A DNA stretch of 64,000 nucleotides. Source: CAYJLW01 sp964370965. Lineage in GTDB: Bacteria > Actinomycetota > Acidimicrobiia > UBA2766. The stretch covers positions 62,001-126,000 of the forward strand of contig CAYJLW010000002.1 of the NCBI GenBank assembly GCA_964370965.1, read 5' to 3'. Shown piece by piece: positions 8,943 to 18,090 of the stretch. The translations under genes were made by a program, and so were the position numbers. Positions within the stretch are counted from its first letter, which is position 1. Each line of letters begins with the position of its first letter. The notes below the pieces were generated by a model. The model was not told the DNA's origin. It saw nothing but the letters and a program-made list of their open reading frames with translations, and searched no databases.

Positions 8943-10160
8943 TCAGTGACGCCGGAAGACACAATAGAACATCCCATTACTAGCCTCCCGGTGCGCCCAG
9001 GTTTGACGCATTGGCGTTGCCACCTCGAAATCCGGGTGACGTGACCTGAACGCCTCGACAGCCGACCCGGTCTCCTCAGGCGTCCACGTGCATACCGCAT
9101 AGAGCACCCGGCCTCCCGGGGCGCATATCCCCGCGGCGGCGTCGAGGAGGGCGTCCTGGAGGGCCACGAGTTCCGGGATGCGGGCGGGATCCGCCCGCCA
9201 GCGCAGGTCCGGCCGTCGCCCGAGCGTGCCCAGGCCGCTGCAGGGGGCGTCCACGAGGACGGCGTCGGCCCGGGCCACGGGAGGCCGGCGGCCGTCGCCC
9301 AGGACAGCCCAGAGGGCCCCGCCGAGGCCCAGGATCCGGGCCCGCTCCACGATACGGCGCACACGCTCCGGACGTACGTCCAGAGCGAGGACGCGCGCGC
9401 CGCGCTGGGCGAGATGCGTGGCCTTGCCTCCGGGGGCGGCGGCCACGTCAACGACGAGGTCCCCCGGGGAGACCGGCAGGGCCGCCCCCACGAGGACCGA
9501 GGCCGGGTCCTGGACCGTGGCCCGGCCGTCGGCGAGCACGGTGTCGATCTTGGCGCCGCCACCCGTGACCTCGACAGCGTCAGGGGTCGCCCGGGAGCGG
9601 CGGGCACCGGGGAGGGCATCCAGGAGCCCCTCGACGGTCGCCCCCACGGGCCGGAGGCCGACCGGGGGCTCCACGTTCAGGGCCTCCAGTTCGGCGAGGA
9701 CGTCCTCGGGGCCGAGCACCTGGGCAAGGCGATCGACGATCCAGCGGGGCATCGAGTAGCGCACGGCGGGGTCCACCGGCAGCGCCGCATCGGGGTCGAG
9801 ACGGCGCAGGACCGCGTTCACGAGTCCGGCCGCCGAGGACACGCGGAGGCTGCGCACGGCATCGACGGCGCTGGAGACGACGGCGTGAGGAGGTCTCCGG
9901 GCAACGACCAGCTCGTAGGCACCGCAGCGCGTCACCGCCCGCACCGGGGGGTCGAGAGCGACGAGCGGACGGCGCAGGTGCGGCTCCAGGAGGGCGTCGC
10001 AGAGGGAACGGTTCCGGAGCACGCCGTAGACGAGAGAGGTGACGAGGTTCGGCGACCCCGGCCGGGCCCGGCGCAGGACACGGTCGAGGGCCACCGACGC
10101 CCACGCCCCTTGCGTCTCGACCGCCACGAGCGCCCGGGCGGCAAGGGCCCGCTCGTTCAC
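8943..10160 (-). CDS. rsmB: 16S rRNA (cytosine-967-C5)-methyltransferase RsmB
   Basis: A 405-residue protein with an N-terminal NusB-like RNA-binding domain (1-135) and a C-terminal Rossmann methyltransferase. DVAAAPGGKATHLAQ is the SAM-binding loop, VDAPCSGLGTLGRRPD carries the catalytic cysteine, and AVCTWTPEE carries the second, base-releasing cysteine. The start is GTG 10160, which overlaps the fmt stop as GTGA. The fmt-rsmB order is a common bacterial arrangement. Confidence 0.93.
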   Translation of the reverse strand: MNERALAARALVAVETQGAWASVALDRVLRRARPGSPNLVTSLVYGVLRNRSLCDALLEPHLRRPLVALDPPVRAVTRCGAYELVVARRPPHAVVSSAVDAVRSLRVSSAAGLVNAVLRRLDPDAALPVDPAVRYSMPRWIVDRLAQVLGPEDVLAELEALNVEPPVGLRPVGATVEGLLDALPGARRSRATPDAVEVTGGGAKIDTVLADGRATVQDPASVLVGAALPVSPGDLVVDVAAAPGGKATHLAQRGARVLALDVRPERVRRIVERARILGLGGALWAVLGDGRRPPVARADAVLVDAPCSGLGTLGRRPDLRWRADPARIPELVALQDALLDAAAGICAPGGRVLYAVCTWTPEETGSAVEAFRSRHPDFEVATPMRQTWAHREASNGMFYCVFRRH

Positions 10161-11068
10161 ACCATCTGCTCGCCGACGACCTCGTGGCCGGCGGCGAAAG
10201 CCTCCGCCCCCATCCGCCCCCGCCCGTCGGGCTGCACTTCGAGGAGGTCCAAGCCACCCCGGCCCGCCGCCACCCGGAACGGGCGCAGGGACGCCACCTC
10301 CCCAGGCGTCCCGTGACCGTCGGGCACCGGGGCCGCCCGCCACACCTTGAGACGGCGCCCGGCGAGTTCCGTCCAGGCGCCGGGCCGCGGGTTGGCCCCC
10401 CGCACGAGCCGGCCCACCTCGTCGGCGGGCCTGGTCCAGTCGATGCGACATTCCTGCGGGGTGAGCTTCTCCGCGTACGAGACCCCGGCCTCGGCCTGCG
10501 GGCGGGGGTCGAGGGTGCCGGCGGCGATCCCGTCGACCGTCTCCACCAGCAACGGCGCCCCCAGCACGGCGAGGCGCCCCGAGAGGTCCCCCGCTGTCTC
10601 GTCCTCCCGGATCGGGGTTTCCCGCTGGAGGTAGACGGGACCCGTGTCGAGACCCTCGTCGAGCTCCATCGTGGTGACACCCGTGACGGCGTCGCCCGCC
10701 ATGATCGCCCGCTCCACCGGTGCCGCCCCCCGCCACCGGGGCAGGAGCGACGGGTGCATGTTCACGGTCCCTCGGGGCGCGACCGCCAGCAGGGACGGCG
10801 GCAGCCAGGCGCCGTAGGCGACGATCACGAGGCATTCCACGCCGGCGGCCAGGAGCGGCTCGCGGGCACCGCCGGACTTCTCGGGCTGGAGCACCTCGAG
10901 GCCGAGCGCGAGGGCCCGCCGTTTCACGGCGGGCGGGTTGGGCTCCCGGTGGCGTCCCGCCGGGCGATCCGGGCGTGTGACGACGTAGACGACGTCGTGG
11001 GCGGAGGACACCATGGCCTCCAGCGACGGGAGGGCGATGTCGGGGGTTCCGAAGAATGCGATTCGCAA
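10157..11068 (-). CDS. fmt: Methionyl-tRNA formyltransferase
   Basis: A 303-residue enzyme that formylates initiator Met-tRNA with 10-formyl-THF. FFGTPDIALPSL at the N-terminus and VNMHPSLLPRWRGAAP (Asn103, His105) form the formyl-transfer site, and ELDEGLDTGPV holds the catalytic Asp. The C-terminal OB-like tRNA-binding domain spans about 205-303. Length is normal. It lies 16 bases downstream of def, its functional partner, and overlaps rsmB by four bases. Confidence 0.95.
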   Translation of the reverse strand: MRIAFFGTPDIALPSLEAMVSSAHDVVYVVTRPDRPAGRHREPNPPAVKRRALALGLEVLQPEKSGGAREPLLAAGVECLVIVAYGAWLPPSLLAVAPRGTVNMHPSLLPRWRGAAPVERAIMAGDAVTGVTTMELDEGLDTGPVYLQRETPIREDETAGDLSGRLAVLGAPLLVETVDGIAAGTLDPRPQAEAGVSYAEKLTPQECRIDWTRPADEVGRLVRGANPRPGAWTELAGRRLKVWRAAPVPDGHGTPGEVASLRPFRVAAGRGGLDLLEVQPDGRGRMGAEAFAAGHEVVGEQMV

Positions 11069-11084
11069 GATGTCGTGCCGGGGC

Positions 11085-11630
11085 TCAAAGTCGGGCGGCG
11101 TCGCGCTCGTCGGTGTGGCGGTGCGGGATGAAGCTCGTGCGCCCGGGCGGGAGGGTCTCGCGCATGTGTCGCATCACCAGGCGGCGGTCGGCCTTGGTGA
11201 TCCTGTCCATGAAGAGGATGCCGTCGCAGTGGTCCGTCTCGTGCTGCAGGGCGCGGGCGTGGAGAGCGTCGGCAGGGATCTCGAGAGGGGAACCGTCGAC
11301 GTCCTGGCCGCGCAGGACGATCTCCTCGGGCCGCTCGAAGTCGACGTGGATGCCCGGTATCGAGAGGCAGCCCTCCTCGAAGGCCCAGGCGCCCCTCGCT
11401 TGCACGATCTCCGGATTGCAGACGACCTGCATGCCCTCTCCGATGTCGTAGACGAACATCCGGAGTTGCACCCCGACCTGGGGGGCCGCCAGGCCCACTC
11501 CGTTCGCGGCGTCCATCGTCTCCACCATGTCGTCGACGAGCTTGCGAAGGTCCCCGCCGAAGTTCTCGACCGCCTTGGCCTTCTCGCGGAGAACGGGATC
11601 GCCGAAAAGACGGACGGGGAGGACAGCCAT
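11085..11630 (-). CDS. def: Peptide deformylase
   Basis: A 181-residue metalloenzyme that removes formyl groups from nascent proteins. All three motifs are present: GVGLAAPQ (44-51), EGCLSIP with metal ligand Cys88, and QHETDHCDG with His130, His134 and the catalytic glutamate. It is the first gene of the def-fmt-rsmB-rpe-regulator operon, so the promoter should lie in 11631-11763, the divergent spacer shared with the acyl-AMP ligase. Confidence 0.95.
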   Translation of the reverse strand: MAVLPVRLFGDPVLREKAKAVENFGGDLRKLVDDMVETMDAANGVGLAAPQVGVQLRMFVYDIGEGMQVVCNPEIVQARGAWAFEEGCLSIPGIHVDFERPEEIVLRGQDVDGSPLEIPADALHARALQHETDHCDGILFMDRITKADRRLVMRHMRETLPPGRTSFIPHRHTDERDAARL

Positions 11631-11763
11631 GCCGGGAGTTTACGTGAACGGGGAGGAGTTGGACCCGTAACCCGGAGAGGTGCACTACGGTCGGAGGGCG
11701 CAGGTAGCGTCTCGGAACGGGCGGTGCCCAGTCCGTCCGTGTCCCCCCTGCGGAAGGAGCACC

Positions 11764-13431
11764 GTGGCGACAACGCTGGTCGGTTCCCTGAACGACGTCA
11801 CCGCTCAGTCCCTCGCACCTGTGCGCTTCTTCGACGCCGACGGCGTCAACGACGAGACGACGTGGGCGGGGATCCACGCCGGCGCCCAGCGCCTTGCCGG
11901 CGGCCTCCAGGCGTGGGGCGTCCTACCGGGAGACCGGGTCGGCGTGCTCGGCTTCACCTCCCGTCCGGTCGTAGAGACGGTCTTCGGCGTCCTCATGGCG
12001 GGGGCGACCGTCGTCATGCTTCCCCTCCCTATGCGCCTCGCCGGCCCCGAGGCCTTCCTCGCCCAGACCCGCCGACGCCTCGCCGCCTCCCGGGCCCGCC
12101 TGCTCGTCGTGGACGACTTCTTCGCCGCCCAGTACGAACCCGGCCCGGGCGACCCGACCATGGTCACGACCACCGCCCTCTCGGCCGGCGGCGCCGCCTT
12201 CGAGACCGTTCCCGTGCACGGAGGCGACCTCGCCGTCCTCCAGTTCACCTCCGGCAGCACGGCGGAGCCGCGGGCGGTTCGCCTCCCCCACGCGTCCATC
12301 AGCGCCAACGTGGCCGCCATCACCGGGGCCGCCGAGGTCGACCCCGCGACCGACTCCGTCGCCTCCTGGCTCCCGCTGTACCACGACATGGGTCTCATCG
12401 GCATGCTCTTCACGACCGCCGTCACGGGCATGACCCTCTCTGTCTGCCCTCCCCAGGCCTTCCTCTCACGTCCCCCGATGTGGATGGAGGCCGTCTCGGA
12501 GTTCCGCACCTCCCTGATCACCGGCCCGAACTTCGCCTACGCCCTCGCCACCCGGCGCCTCTCCCGCTCCTCTGACCTGGACCTCTCCTGTCTCCGTCTC
12601 GCTCTCAACGGTGCCGAGCCGGTCAACACAGACACCTTCGACGCGTTCGTGGAGGCGGGGGCGGCACACGGCATGTCCCGTTCCGTGCCGCTCTGCGTCT
12701 ACGGACTCGCCGAAGCGACCCTCGCCGTCACGTTCCCGCTGCCCGGCAGCGGCCTGCGCGTCGACGCCGTCGACCGTCACGTCCTCGAGGCCGACCACAG
12801 CGCGGTTCCCGCCCGCTCCCCCGAGGGCGCGAAACGCCTCGCCGGTCTCGGGCTCCCCCTCCGGGGCGTCGCCGTCCGTGTCGTCGACGACGCCGGTCGC
12901 GAGGTGGGCGAACGCCAGGTGGGCGAGGTTCTCGTCGCCGGTTCCTCCCTGATGGAGGGCTACGACGGCCACCCCGACGCCACCGCCGCCGTGCTCAGCG
13001 ACGGCTGGTTGCACACGGGCGACTACGGCTACACGGCCGGGGGCGACCTCTTCGTCTGCGGGCGCAAGAAGGACCTCATCATCGTCGGGGGCCGCAACGT
13101 CTGGCCCGAGGACGTCGAGGCGGCCGCACACACGGTCGCCGGCGTGCGCCCGGGCAACGCCATCGCCTTCGCCGTCGAGAACCCCCGCGCCCGGGAGGCG
13201 CTCGTCCTGGTGGCCGAGACCCGCATGGACGACACCCCGTCCGCGGAGGCGATCGCCCGCACGATCGCCCTCACGGTCAAGGCCGAGATCGGCCTCGCCC
13301 CCCGGCAGGTCCTGCTCGTGCCCCCGGGGGAACTGCCCAAGACCTCGAGCGGGAAGCTGCAGCGCAACCTGTGCCGCAGCCGGTACCTCGACGGCGACAT
13401 CGCTGTCGTGGCCACCCACGGCCGGCTCTGA
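11764..13431 (+). CDS. Fatty-acyl-AMP ligase-like adenylate-forming enzyme
   Basis: A 555-residue ANL-superfamily protein. GTG 11764 is chosen because GGAAGGAG (11752-11759) precedes it. FTSGSTAEPRAV is the P-loop-like A3 motif, WLPLYHDMGLIG is the block typical of fatty-acyl-AMP ligases (FadD32-like), YGLAEAT and HTGDYGY are A5 and A7, and KTSSGKLQRN carries the catalytic lysine. FAALs pass the acyl adenylate to an acyl carrier protein of a polyketide or lipopeptide synthase, rather than to CoA. No carrier protein or synthase is adjacent, so its partner is elsewhere and the product is unknown. Confidence 0.85.
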   Translation: MATTLVGSLNDVTAQSLAPVRFFDADGVNDETTWAGIHAGAQRLAGGLQAWGVLPGDRVGVLGFTSRPVVETVFGVLMAGATVVMLPLPMRLAGPEAFLAQTRRRLAASRARLLVVDDFFAAQYEPGPGDPTMVTTTALSAGGAAFETVPVHGGDLAVLQFTSGSTAEPRAVRLPHASISANVAAITGAAEVDPATDSVASWLPLYHDMGLIGMLFTTAVTGMTLSVCPPQAFLSRPPMWMEAVSEFRTSLITGPNFAYALATRRLSRSSDLDLSCLRLALNGAEPVNTDTFDAFVEAGAAHGMSRSVPLCVYGLAEATLAVTFPLPGSGLRVDAVDRHVLEADHSAVPARSPEGAKRLAGLGLPLRGVAVRVVDDAGREVGERQVGEVLVAGSSLMEGYDGHPDATAAVLSDGWLHTGDYGYTAGGDLFVCGRKKDLIIVGGRNVWPEDVEAAAHTVAGVRPGNAIAFAVENPRAREALVLVAETRMDDTPSAEAIARTIALTVKAEIGLAPRQVLLVPPGELPKTSSGKLQRNLCRSRYLDGDIAVVATHGRL

Positions 13432-13522
13432 GCGCCACGACCCTCGCGGACCTGCGGCGCCGGGTGTACCCCGGCAGTGGGTAGGTTGTGGCACTGACTC
13501 CCGTCACGACCAGGAAGGCCGG

Positions 13523-15334
13523 ATGCCCCTGCGGCTAGCGCGTGTCGTCGTCGACGTACGGCCCCTCCACCGCCCCCTCGACTACGCGATCCCCGAGGGC
13601 ACCGAAGTCCGTGTGGGGTCTCTCGTGCGTGTCCCACTCCGCGGCCGCAGCGTGCGCGCCTGGGTCGTGGAACTCCCCCGCCCCGAAGACGCCGAGGTCC
13701 CCGTCGCCGGTCTCCGCCCCCTGCGGCGTGTCCTGACGCCCGTCCCCGTGCTCTCCGAACGCACCCGCGACCTCGCCTGCTGGGCGGCCCACGACACCCT
13801 CGGCCACGTCGCCACCGTCCTGGACTGGGCGACCCCGAGGCCGCTCCCGCGGGGCCTCCGGAGGACCCCGGCACTCCCCTTGGCGCTGACCGCCCCCGCC
13901 CTCCCCCGCGCGCTGCACGAGGCCGTCGCCGCCGGACACCCCGTCAGGGCGTTCGTGCGCAACCATCCCGCGGACGACGGGGCCGGAGTCGTCACCGAGC
14001 TCGGCGGGCTCCTGCCCCCGGGCCGGACGGCGCTCGTGGTCTCGCCCACCGGGCAGGCGCCCGCCGTCCCCGGCGCCGTCGTGCTCTCCGGGGCCGAGGG
14101 TGCGGCCCGCACAAGGGCATGGGAGGCGGCCGTCGCCGGCGGCTGCCGTGTCGTCGTGGGCGGCCGGCGGGCCCCGCTGGTGCCCGTCCCCGGCGTCGGT
14201 CTCGTCGTCGTCACCCGCGAGCACACCCCGGTGCACAAGGACGAACGCACGCCCGCCCTCGACGCCCGCGTCCTCGCCCGCCGTCTCGCCGCCGCCGCCG
14301 GCGTGCCCTTCGTGGCCACGGGGCCCTCCTCGCCGGTAGGCCGAGAAGGGGTGCTGGCGGCGGCCGCAGCGGGAGGCCACCGGGTCCTCGACTGCACCGC
14401 GGACGGCGCCGCGTCACGCTGGCCTCTCGTCGAGATCGCCGACCTCACCGAGGAACCGCCGGGGTCCGGGCTTCTGGGCGAGCGCCTCTTCGCCGGGGTC
14501 CGGGCCGCGGCGGCCAGGGGCGGACGCAGCCTCCTGTTCCTGAACCGCCGCGGAACCGCACGGTCTCTGGTCTGCCGGGCCTGTGGACGGACAGCGACCT
14601 GCGAGGTCTGCGCCGGGTTCCTCCGCCCCGTGCCCGCCGGACTGCGCTGCGACGCCGGATGCACCGAGCACGCCTTCGTGGCCTGCCCGTCCTGCGGCTC
14701 GCACACGGTGCGCGCCCTCGGCATCGGCGTGGAACGCATGGCCCGGGAACTCGCCGCCGCCCTGCCCGGCATCCCCGTGCTCCGCGCCGAGGGAACGCCG
14801 CCGCCCCCGCCGCCCCCCGGAGGCGTCGTCGTAGGCACGCAAGCGGCTCTCGGGCGCCTCGCGGCATACGACTTCGTCGCGCTCGTCGATCCCGACGCCC
14901 TCCTCGGGCGCCCGGGCCTCCTCACAGAGGAGACCGCCTTCCACACGCTCCTCGACGCCGTCGCTGCCGCCCGGCCCCGCCCCCACGGGCGCGTCCTCGT
15001 GCAGACCCGGGTGCCCGGGCACCCCGGTGTCGCCGCCCTGGCACGCCGCGACGCCGGGGTCTTCGAACGCCACACACTCGCGGCCCGACGGCGGGCGGGA
15101 CTTCCCCCCTACACCCGGCTCCTGCAGGCGTCCACGCCGGACCCGGACGTCGCCGCCGCTCTCGGCAAGGCCCTCGACGCCGCCGGGGCGACGGTGTTCG
15201 GCCCCCGGGAGGCCCGGATGCACGAGGTGCTGGCGGTCGTCACCGACTGGGACGGCGCCCGTGACGCCGTTCTGGGGGTCACGTCGACGACGGACGTCCG
15301 CGTCCGCCTGGTCGCCGACCCCCTCGACGTATGA
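13523..15334 (+). CDS. priA: Primosomal protein N' (PriA), helicase-defective type
   Basis: A 603-residue protein that recognises stalled replication forks. The N-terminal 3'-OH-binding domain (RVVVDVRPLHRPLDYAIPEG) and the C-terminal domain (RRRAGLPPYTRL) are clear. The zinc region has paired cysteines: CRACGRTATCEVC and CDAGC...CPSCG. There is no GxGKT Walker A motif where one is expected, and the DEEH box has decayed to TREH. This helicase-dead form is usual in actinobacteria. The gene is convergent with metK, ending 45 bases from it. Confidence 0.9.
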   Translation: MPLRLARVVVDVRPLHRPLDYAIPEGTEVRVGSLVRVPLRGRSVRAWVVELPRPEDAEVPVAGLRPLRRVLTPVPVLSERTRDLACWAAHDTLGHVATVLDWATPRPLPRGLRRTPALPLALTAPALPRALHEAVAAGHPVRAFVRNHPADDGAGVVTELGGLLPPGRTALVVSPTGQAPAVPGAVVLSGAEGAARTRAWEAAVAGGCRVVVGGRRAPLVPVPGVGLVVVTREHTPVHKDERTPALDARVLARRLAAAAGVPFVATGPSSPVGREGVLAAAAAGGHRVLDCTADGAASRWPLVEIADLTEEPPGSGLLGERLFAGVRAAAARGGRSLLFLNRRGTARSLVCRACGRTATCEVCAGFLRPVPAGLRCDAGCTEHAFVACPSCGSHTVRALGIGVERMARELAAALPGIPVLRAEGTPPPPPPPGGVVVGTQAALGRLAAYDFVALVDPDALLGRPGLLTEETAFHTLLDAVAAARPRPHGRVLVQTRVPGHPGVAALARRDAGVFERHTLAARRRAGLPPYTRLLQASTPDPDVAAALGKALDAAGATVFGPREARMHEVLAVVTDWDGARDAVLGVTSTTDVRVRLVADPLDV

Positions 15335-15379
15335 GGAGGAGAACCCGCCGGCAGGGAGGTCGAGGGGGGGACCCCCGCT

Positions 15380-16576
15380 TCAGGCGAGGGACTCCGCCGC
15401 CGCCCGGATCTGGTCCGCGCGGTCGGTGTGCTCCCAGGTGAACTCCTTTTCGTGCCGGCCGAAATGGCCGTAGGCGGCGGTCTTCTTGAAGATCGGCCGG
15501 CGCAGGTCGAGGTCTCGGATGATCGCCGCCGGCCGGAGGTCGAAGTGGTCGCGGACGAGGTCGGTGATCTTCGCAGGGTCGATCCGGGACGTGCCGAACG
15601 TCTCCACCATGAGCGACACCGGTGCGGCCTTGCCGATGGCGTACGCCACCTGCACCTCGGCGCGCTTCGCCACGCCCGCAGCGACGAGGTTCTTCGCCAC
15701 CCAGCGGGCGGCGTAGGCGGCGGAGCGGTCGACCTTCGAGGGGTCCTTGCCGCTGAAGGCACCGCCGCCGTGGCGGGCGGCACCGCCGTAGGTGTCCACG
15801 ATGATCTTGCGCCCCGTGAGGCCGCAATCCGCGTGAGGGCCGCCGAGCTCGAAGCGACCGGTCGGGTTCACGAAGACGCGCGCCCCGTCACAGTCGATGC
15901 CGGGCGGCAGGAGGGGGTTGATGACGTGCTCGATGAGATCGGGCTTGAGCAGCGTGTCGATGTGGATCTCGCCGTCGTGCTGGGTGGAGATCAGGATCGT
16001 GTCGAGCCGCTTCGGGACTCCGTCCTCGTACTCGACCGTGACCTGCGTCTTGCCGTCGGGACGCAGGTAGGGCACGACGCCGGCCCGCCGGGTCTCGGCG
16101 AGGCGGCGGGCGAGGCGGTGCGCCAGCCAGACCGGCAGGGGCATGAGGTCCTCTGTCTCGTCGGTGGCGTAGCCGAACATCATGCCCTGGTCGCCGGCGC
16201 CCTGCGAGTCGAGGTCGTCGGTGCGGTCCTCCTCGCGCATCTCCAGGGACTTGTCGACCCCCTGGGCGATGTCGGGGGACTGCTCGTCGATGCTCACGAC
16301 GACACCGCACGTGCGCCCGTCGATGCCGTAGGCGGCGTTGTTGTAGCCGATGCCCAGGATCGTGTCGCGCACGACCCGGGGGATGTCCACATAGGCGTTC
16401 GTGCTGATCTCCCCGGCCACGAATGCGAGGCCGGTGGTCACCAGGGTCTCGCAGGCGACCCGGGCCTCGGGGTCGCTCACGACGATGGCGTCGAGGACGG
16501 CATCGGAGATCTGGTCAGCCATCTTGTCGGGGTGGCCCTCGGTGACGGACTCCGAGGTGAACAGGGTCTTGGACAC
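15380..16576 (-). CDS. metK: S-adenosylmethionine synthetase
   Basis: A 398-residue enzyme that makes SAM from methionine and ATP. LFTSESVTEGHPDK at the N-terminus, GAGDQGMMFGYA (the ATP-binding signature) and GGGAFSGKDPSKVDRS (the P-loop-like signature) are intact. GTG 16576 is preferred over the in-frame TTG at 16582 because GGAGAGG lies 7 bases upstream of it and it gives the usual MSKxLFTSE start. It is the last gene of the long pyr-gmk-rpoZ-coaBC operon. Confidence 0.96.
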   Translation of the reverse strand: MSKTLFTSESVTEGHPDKMADQISDAVLDAIVVSDPEARVACETLVTTGLAFVAGEISTNAYVDIPRVVRDTILGIGYNNAAYGIDGRTCGVVVSIDEQSPDIAQGVDKSLEMREEDRTDDLDSQGAGDQGMMFGYATDETEDLMPLPVWLAHRLARRLAETRRAGVVPYLRPDGKTQVTVEYEDGVPKRLDTILISTQHDGEIHIDTLLKPDLIEHVINPLLPPGIDCDGARVFVNPTGRFELGGPHADCGLTGRKIIVDTYGGAARHGGGAFSGKDPSKVDRSAAYAARWVAKNLVAAGVAKRAEVQVAYAIGKAAPVSLMVETFGTSRIDPAKITDLVRDHFDLRPAAIIRDLDLRRPIFKKTAAYGHFGRHEKEFTWEHTDRADQIRAAAESLA

Positions 16577-16595
16577 GGGCAAACCTCTCCGGTCT

Positions 16596-17822
16596 TCAGC
16601 TGTCGGTGCGGCGGGTCTCGAGGAGAGCGCCGACGCGATCGCAGATCAGCGATGCGAGTTCCTTCTTGGAGAGGAGTCCGAGTTCCTCCACGACCCCGCC
16701 TGGGGAGCAGAAGTATGCCCGGTTCGTCTCCGATCCGAAACCCGAGTCGTCCACCCCCACGAGGTTCGCCACCAGCAGGTCGAGGTTCTTGGCGGCCACC
16801 TTGGCGGCCCCGGCGGCGGCGACGTCGTCGGTCTCGGCGGCGAAGCCGACCAGCACCCGGTCGCCCTTGCGGCGGCCGAGCTCGGCGAGGACGTCCCGCG
16901 TGGGGACGAGGCGGATCTCAGGCGCTCCGGCGGCCTTCTTGAGCTTCCGGGGGGCGACCCCGGCGGGCGTGAAGTCGGCCACGGCCGCAGTCATCACGAC
17001 GGCGTCGGCCTCGCCGGATCGCCCCAGGACGGCGTCGGCCATCTCCGCTGCCGTCTCCACGACCTCGACCTTGGCTCCCGCCGGGACCGGCAGCGGGGAC
17101 GTCGTGACGAGGACGACGTCCGCACCCCTCCGGGACGCCTCGGCGGCGACGGCGTGACCCATCCGCCCCGAGGAGCGGTTCCCGATGAAACGCACGGGGT
17201 CGATCGGTTCGCGGGTACCCCCGGCGCTCACGAGGATCGTCCGCCCGGTGAGGGGACCGGGGCGCTCCGGGGAGGCAGAGACGAGGACGTCCTCGACGGC
17301 CTCGAGGATCCGCTCGGGCTCGACGAGACGCCCCGGGCCCACGTCCCCCCCGGCGAGCGGACCGACCTCGGGGTCGAGGACGTGGATGCCGTCGGCACGG
17401 AGGCGGGCCACGTTGCGTTTGACGGCGGCCTGCTCCCACATCTCGGTGTGCATGGCGGCCGCGAGCAGGACCGGGGCCCGGGTGGCCAGGAGCGTGTTGG
17501 TGAGGAGGTCGTCGGCGAGGCCGGCAGCGTAACGGCCGATGAGATGCGCGGTTGCCGGGGCGACCACGACGACGTCGGCGTCCTGGCCGAGGCGCGTGTG
17601 GGGGATGGGGTCGGGGCCGTCCCAGAGCCCCGTGAGGGCGGGGCGACCGGCGAGGGCGCCGAAGGTGAGGGGGGCGACGAAACGGGTCGCCTCCGGCGTG
17701 AGCACAGAATGCACCTCGGCCCCGGCCGCCACGAGGAGGCGGAGGAGCTCGACGGCCTTGTAGGCGGCGATCCCGCCTGCCACCCCCAGAACCACCCGCT
17801 TCCCGGCGAGCGGTGAGGACAT
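16596..17822 (-). CDS. coaBC: Bifunctional phosphopantothenoylcysteine decarboxylase / synthetase
   Basis: A 408-residue protein covering two steps of coenzyme A synthesis. The N-terminal flavin-dependent CoaC part (GVAGGIAAYKAVELLR, APATAHLIGRYAAG, AAMHTEMW) has His where most bacteria have Asn in the PAMN motif, as I recall also in mycobacterial CoaBC. The GDVGPGR loop has Gly in place of the flexible-loop Cys. The CoaB part begins near residue 185 with SAGGTREPIDPVRFIGNRSSG and has FAAETDD. ATG 17822 follows the rpoZ stop by one base. Confidence 0.95.
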   Translation of the reverse strand: MSSPLAGKRVVLGVAGGIAAYKAVELLRLLVAAGAEVHSVLTPEATRFVAPLTFGALAGRPALTGLWDGPDPIPHTRLGQDADVVVVAPATAHLIGRYAAGLADDLLTNTLLATRAPVLLAAAMHTEMWEQAAVKRNVARLRADGIHVLDPEVGPLAGGDVGPGRLVEPERILEAVEDVLVSASPERPGPLTGRTILVSAGGTREPIDPVRFIGNRSSGRMGHAVAAEASRRGADVVLVTTSPLPVPAGAKVEVVETAAEMADAVLGRSGEADAVVMTAAVADFTPAGVAPRKLKKAAGAPEIRLVPTRDVLAELGRRKGDRVLVGFAAETDDVAAAGAAKVAAKNLDLLVANLVGVDDSGFGSETNRAYFCSPGGVVEELGLLSKKELASLICDRVGALLETRRTDS

Positions 17823-17823
17823 G

Positions 17824-18090
17824 TCAGTCGACGAGCTCGGCGACGGGCCCCTCGGGTACGGCCGGCTCGACACCGGCGGACACGAGCTTGTCGGCGGCGA
17901 TCTCCTCAAAGGCGATCGTGAGCGCCTTGCCCCGGGACATCACCTGCGGAGGCACGTACGCCCCGCCGCCCGTGCCGAGCTGGTTGTAGTACGCGTTGAT
18001 CTGGCGCGCGCGGCGTGCCGCCAGGATGACGAGCTCGTACTTGCGGTTCTCCACCTTGGAGACGAGGTCTTCGAGAGACGGTTCCATCAT
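17824..18090 (-). CDS. rpoZ: RNA polymerase omega subunit
   Basis: An 88-residue protein that helps assemble the beta' subunit. MEPSLEDLVSKVENRKYELVILAARRARQIN is the diagnostic N-terminal helix pair (here read in two parts), followed by ALTIAFEEIAADKL. Two ATGs are adjacent; the first (18090) overlaps the gmk stop as ATGA. Position between gmk and coaBC is the usual actinobacterial order. Confidence 0.94.
   Translation of the reverse strand: MMEPSLEDLVSKVENRKYELVILAARRARQINAYYNQLGTGGGAYVPPQVMSRGKALTIAFEEIAADKLVSAGVEPAVPEGPVAELVD

Noticed and set aside
15335..15379. G-run/C-run at the priA-metK convergent junction as a terminator
   Set aside because: The stem ggggg/ccccc has too short a loop and no clear extension, so it is not strong enough to call.
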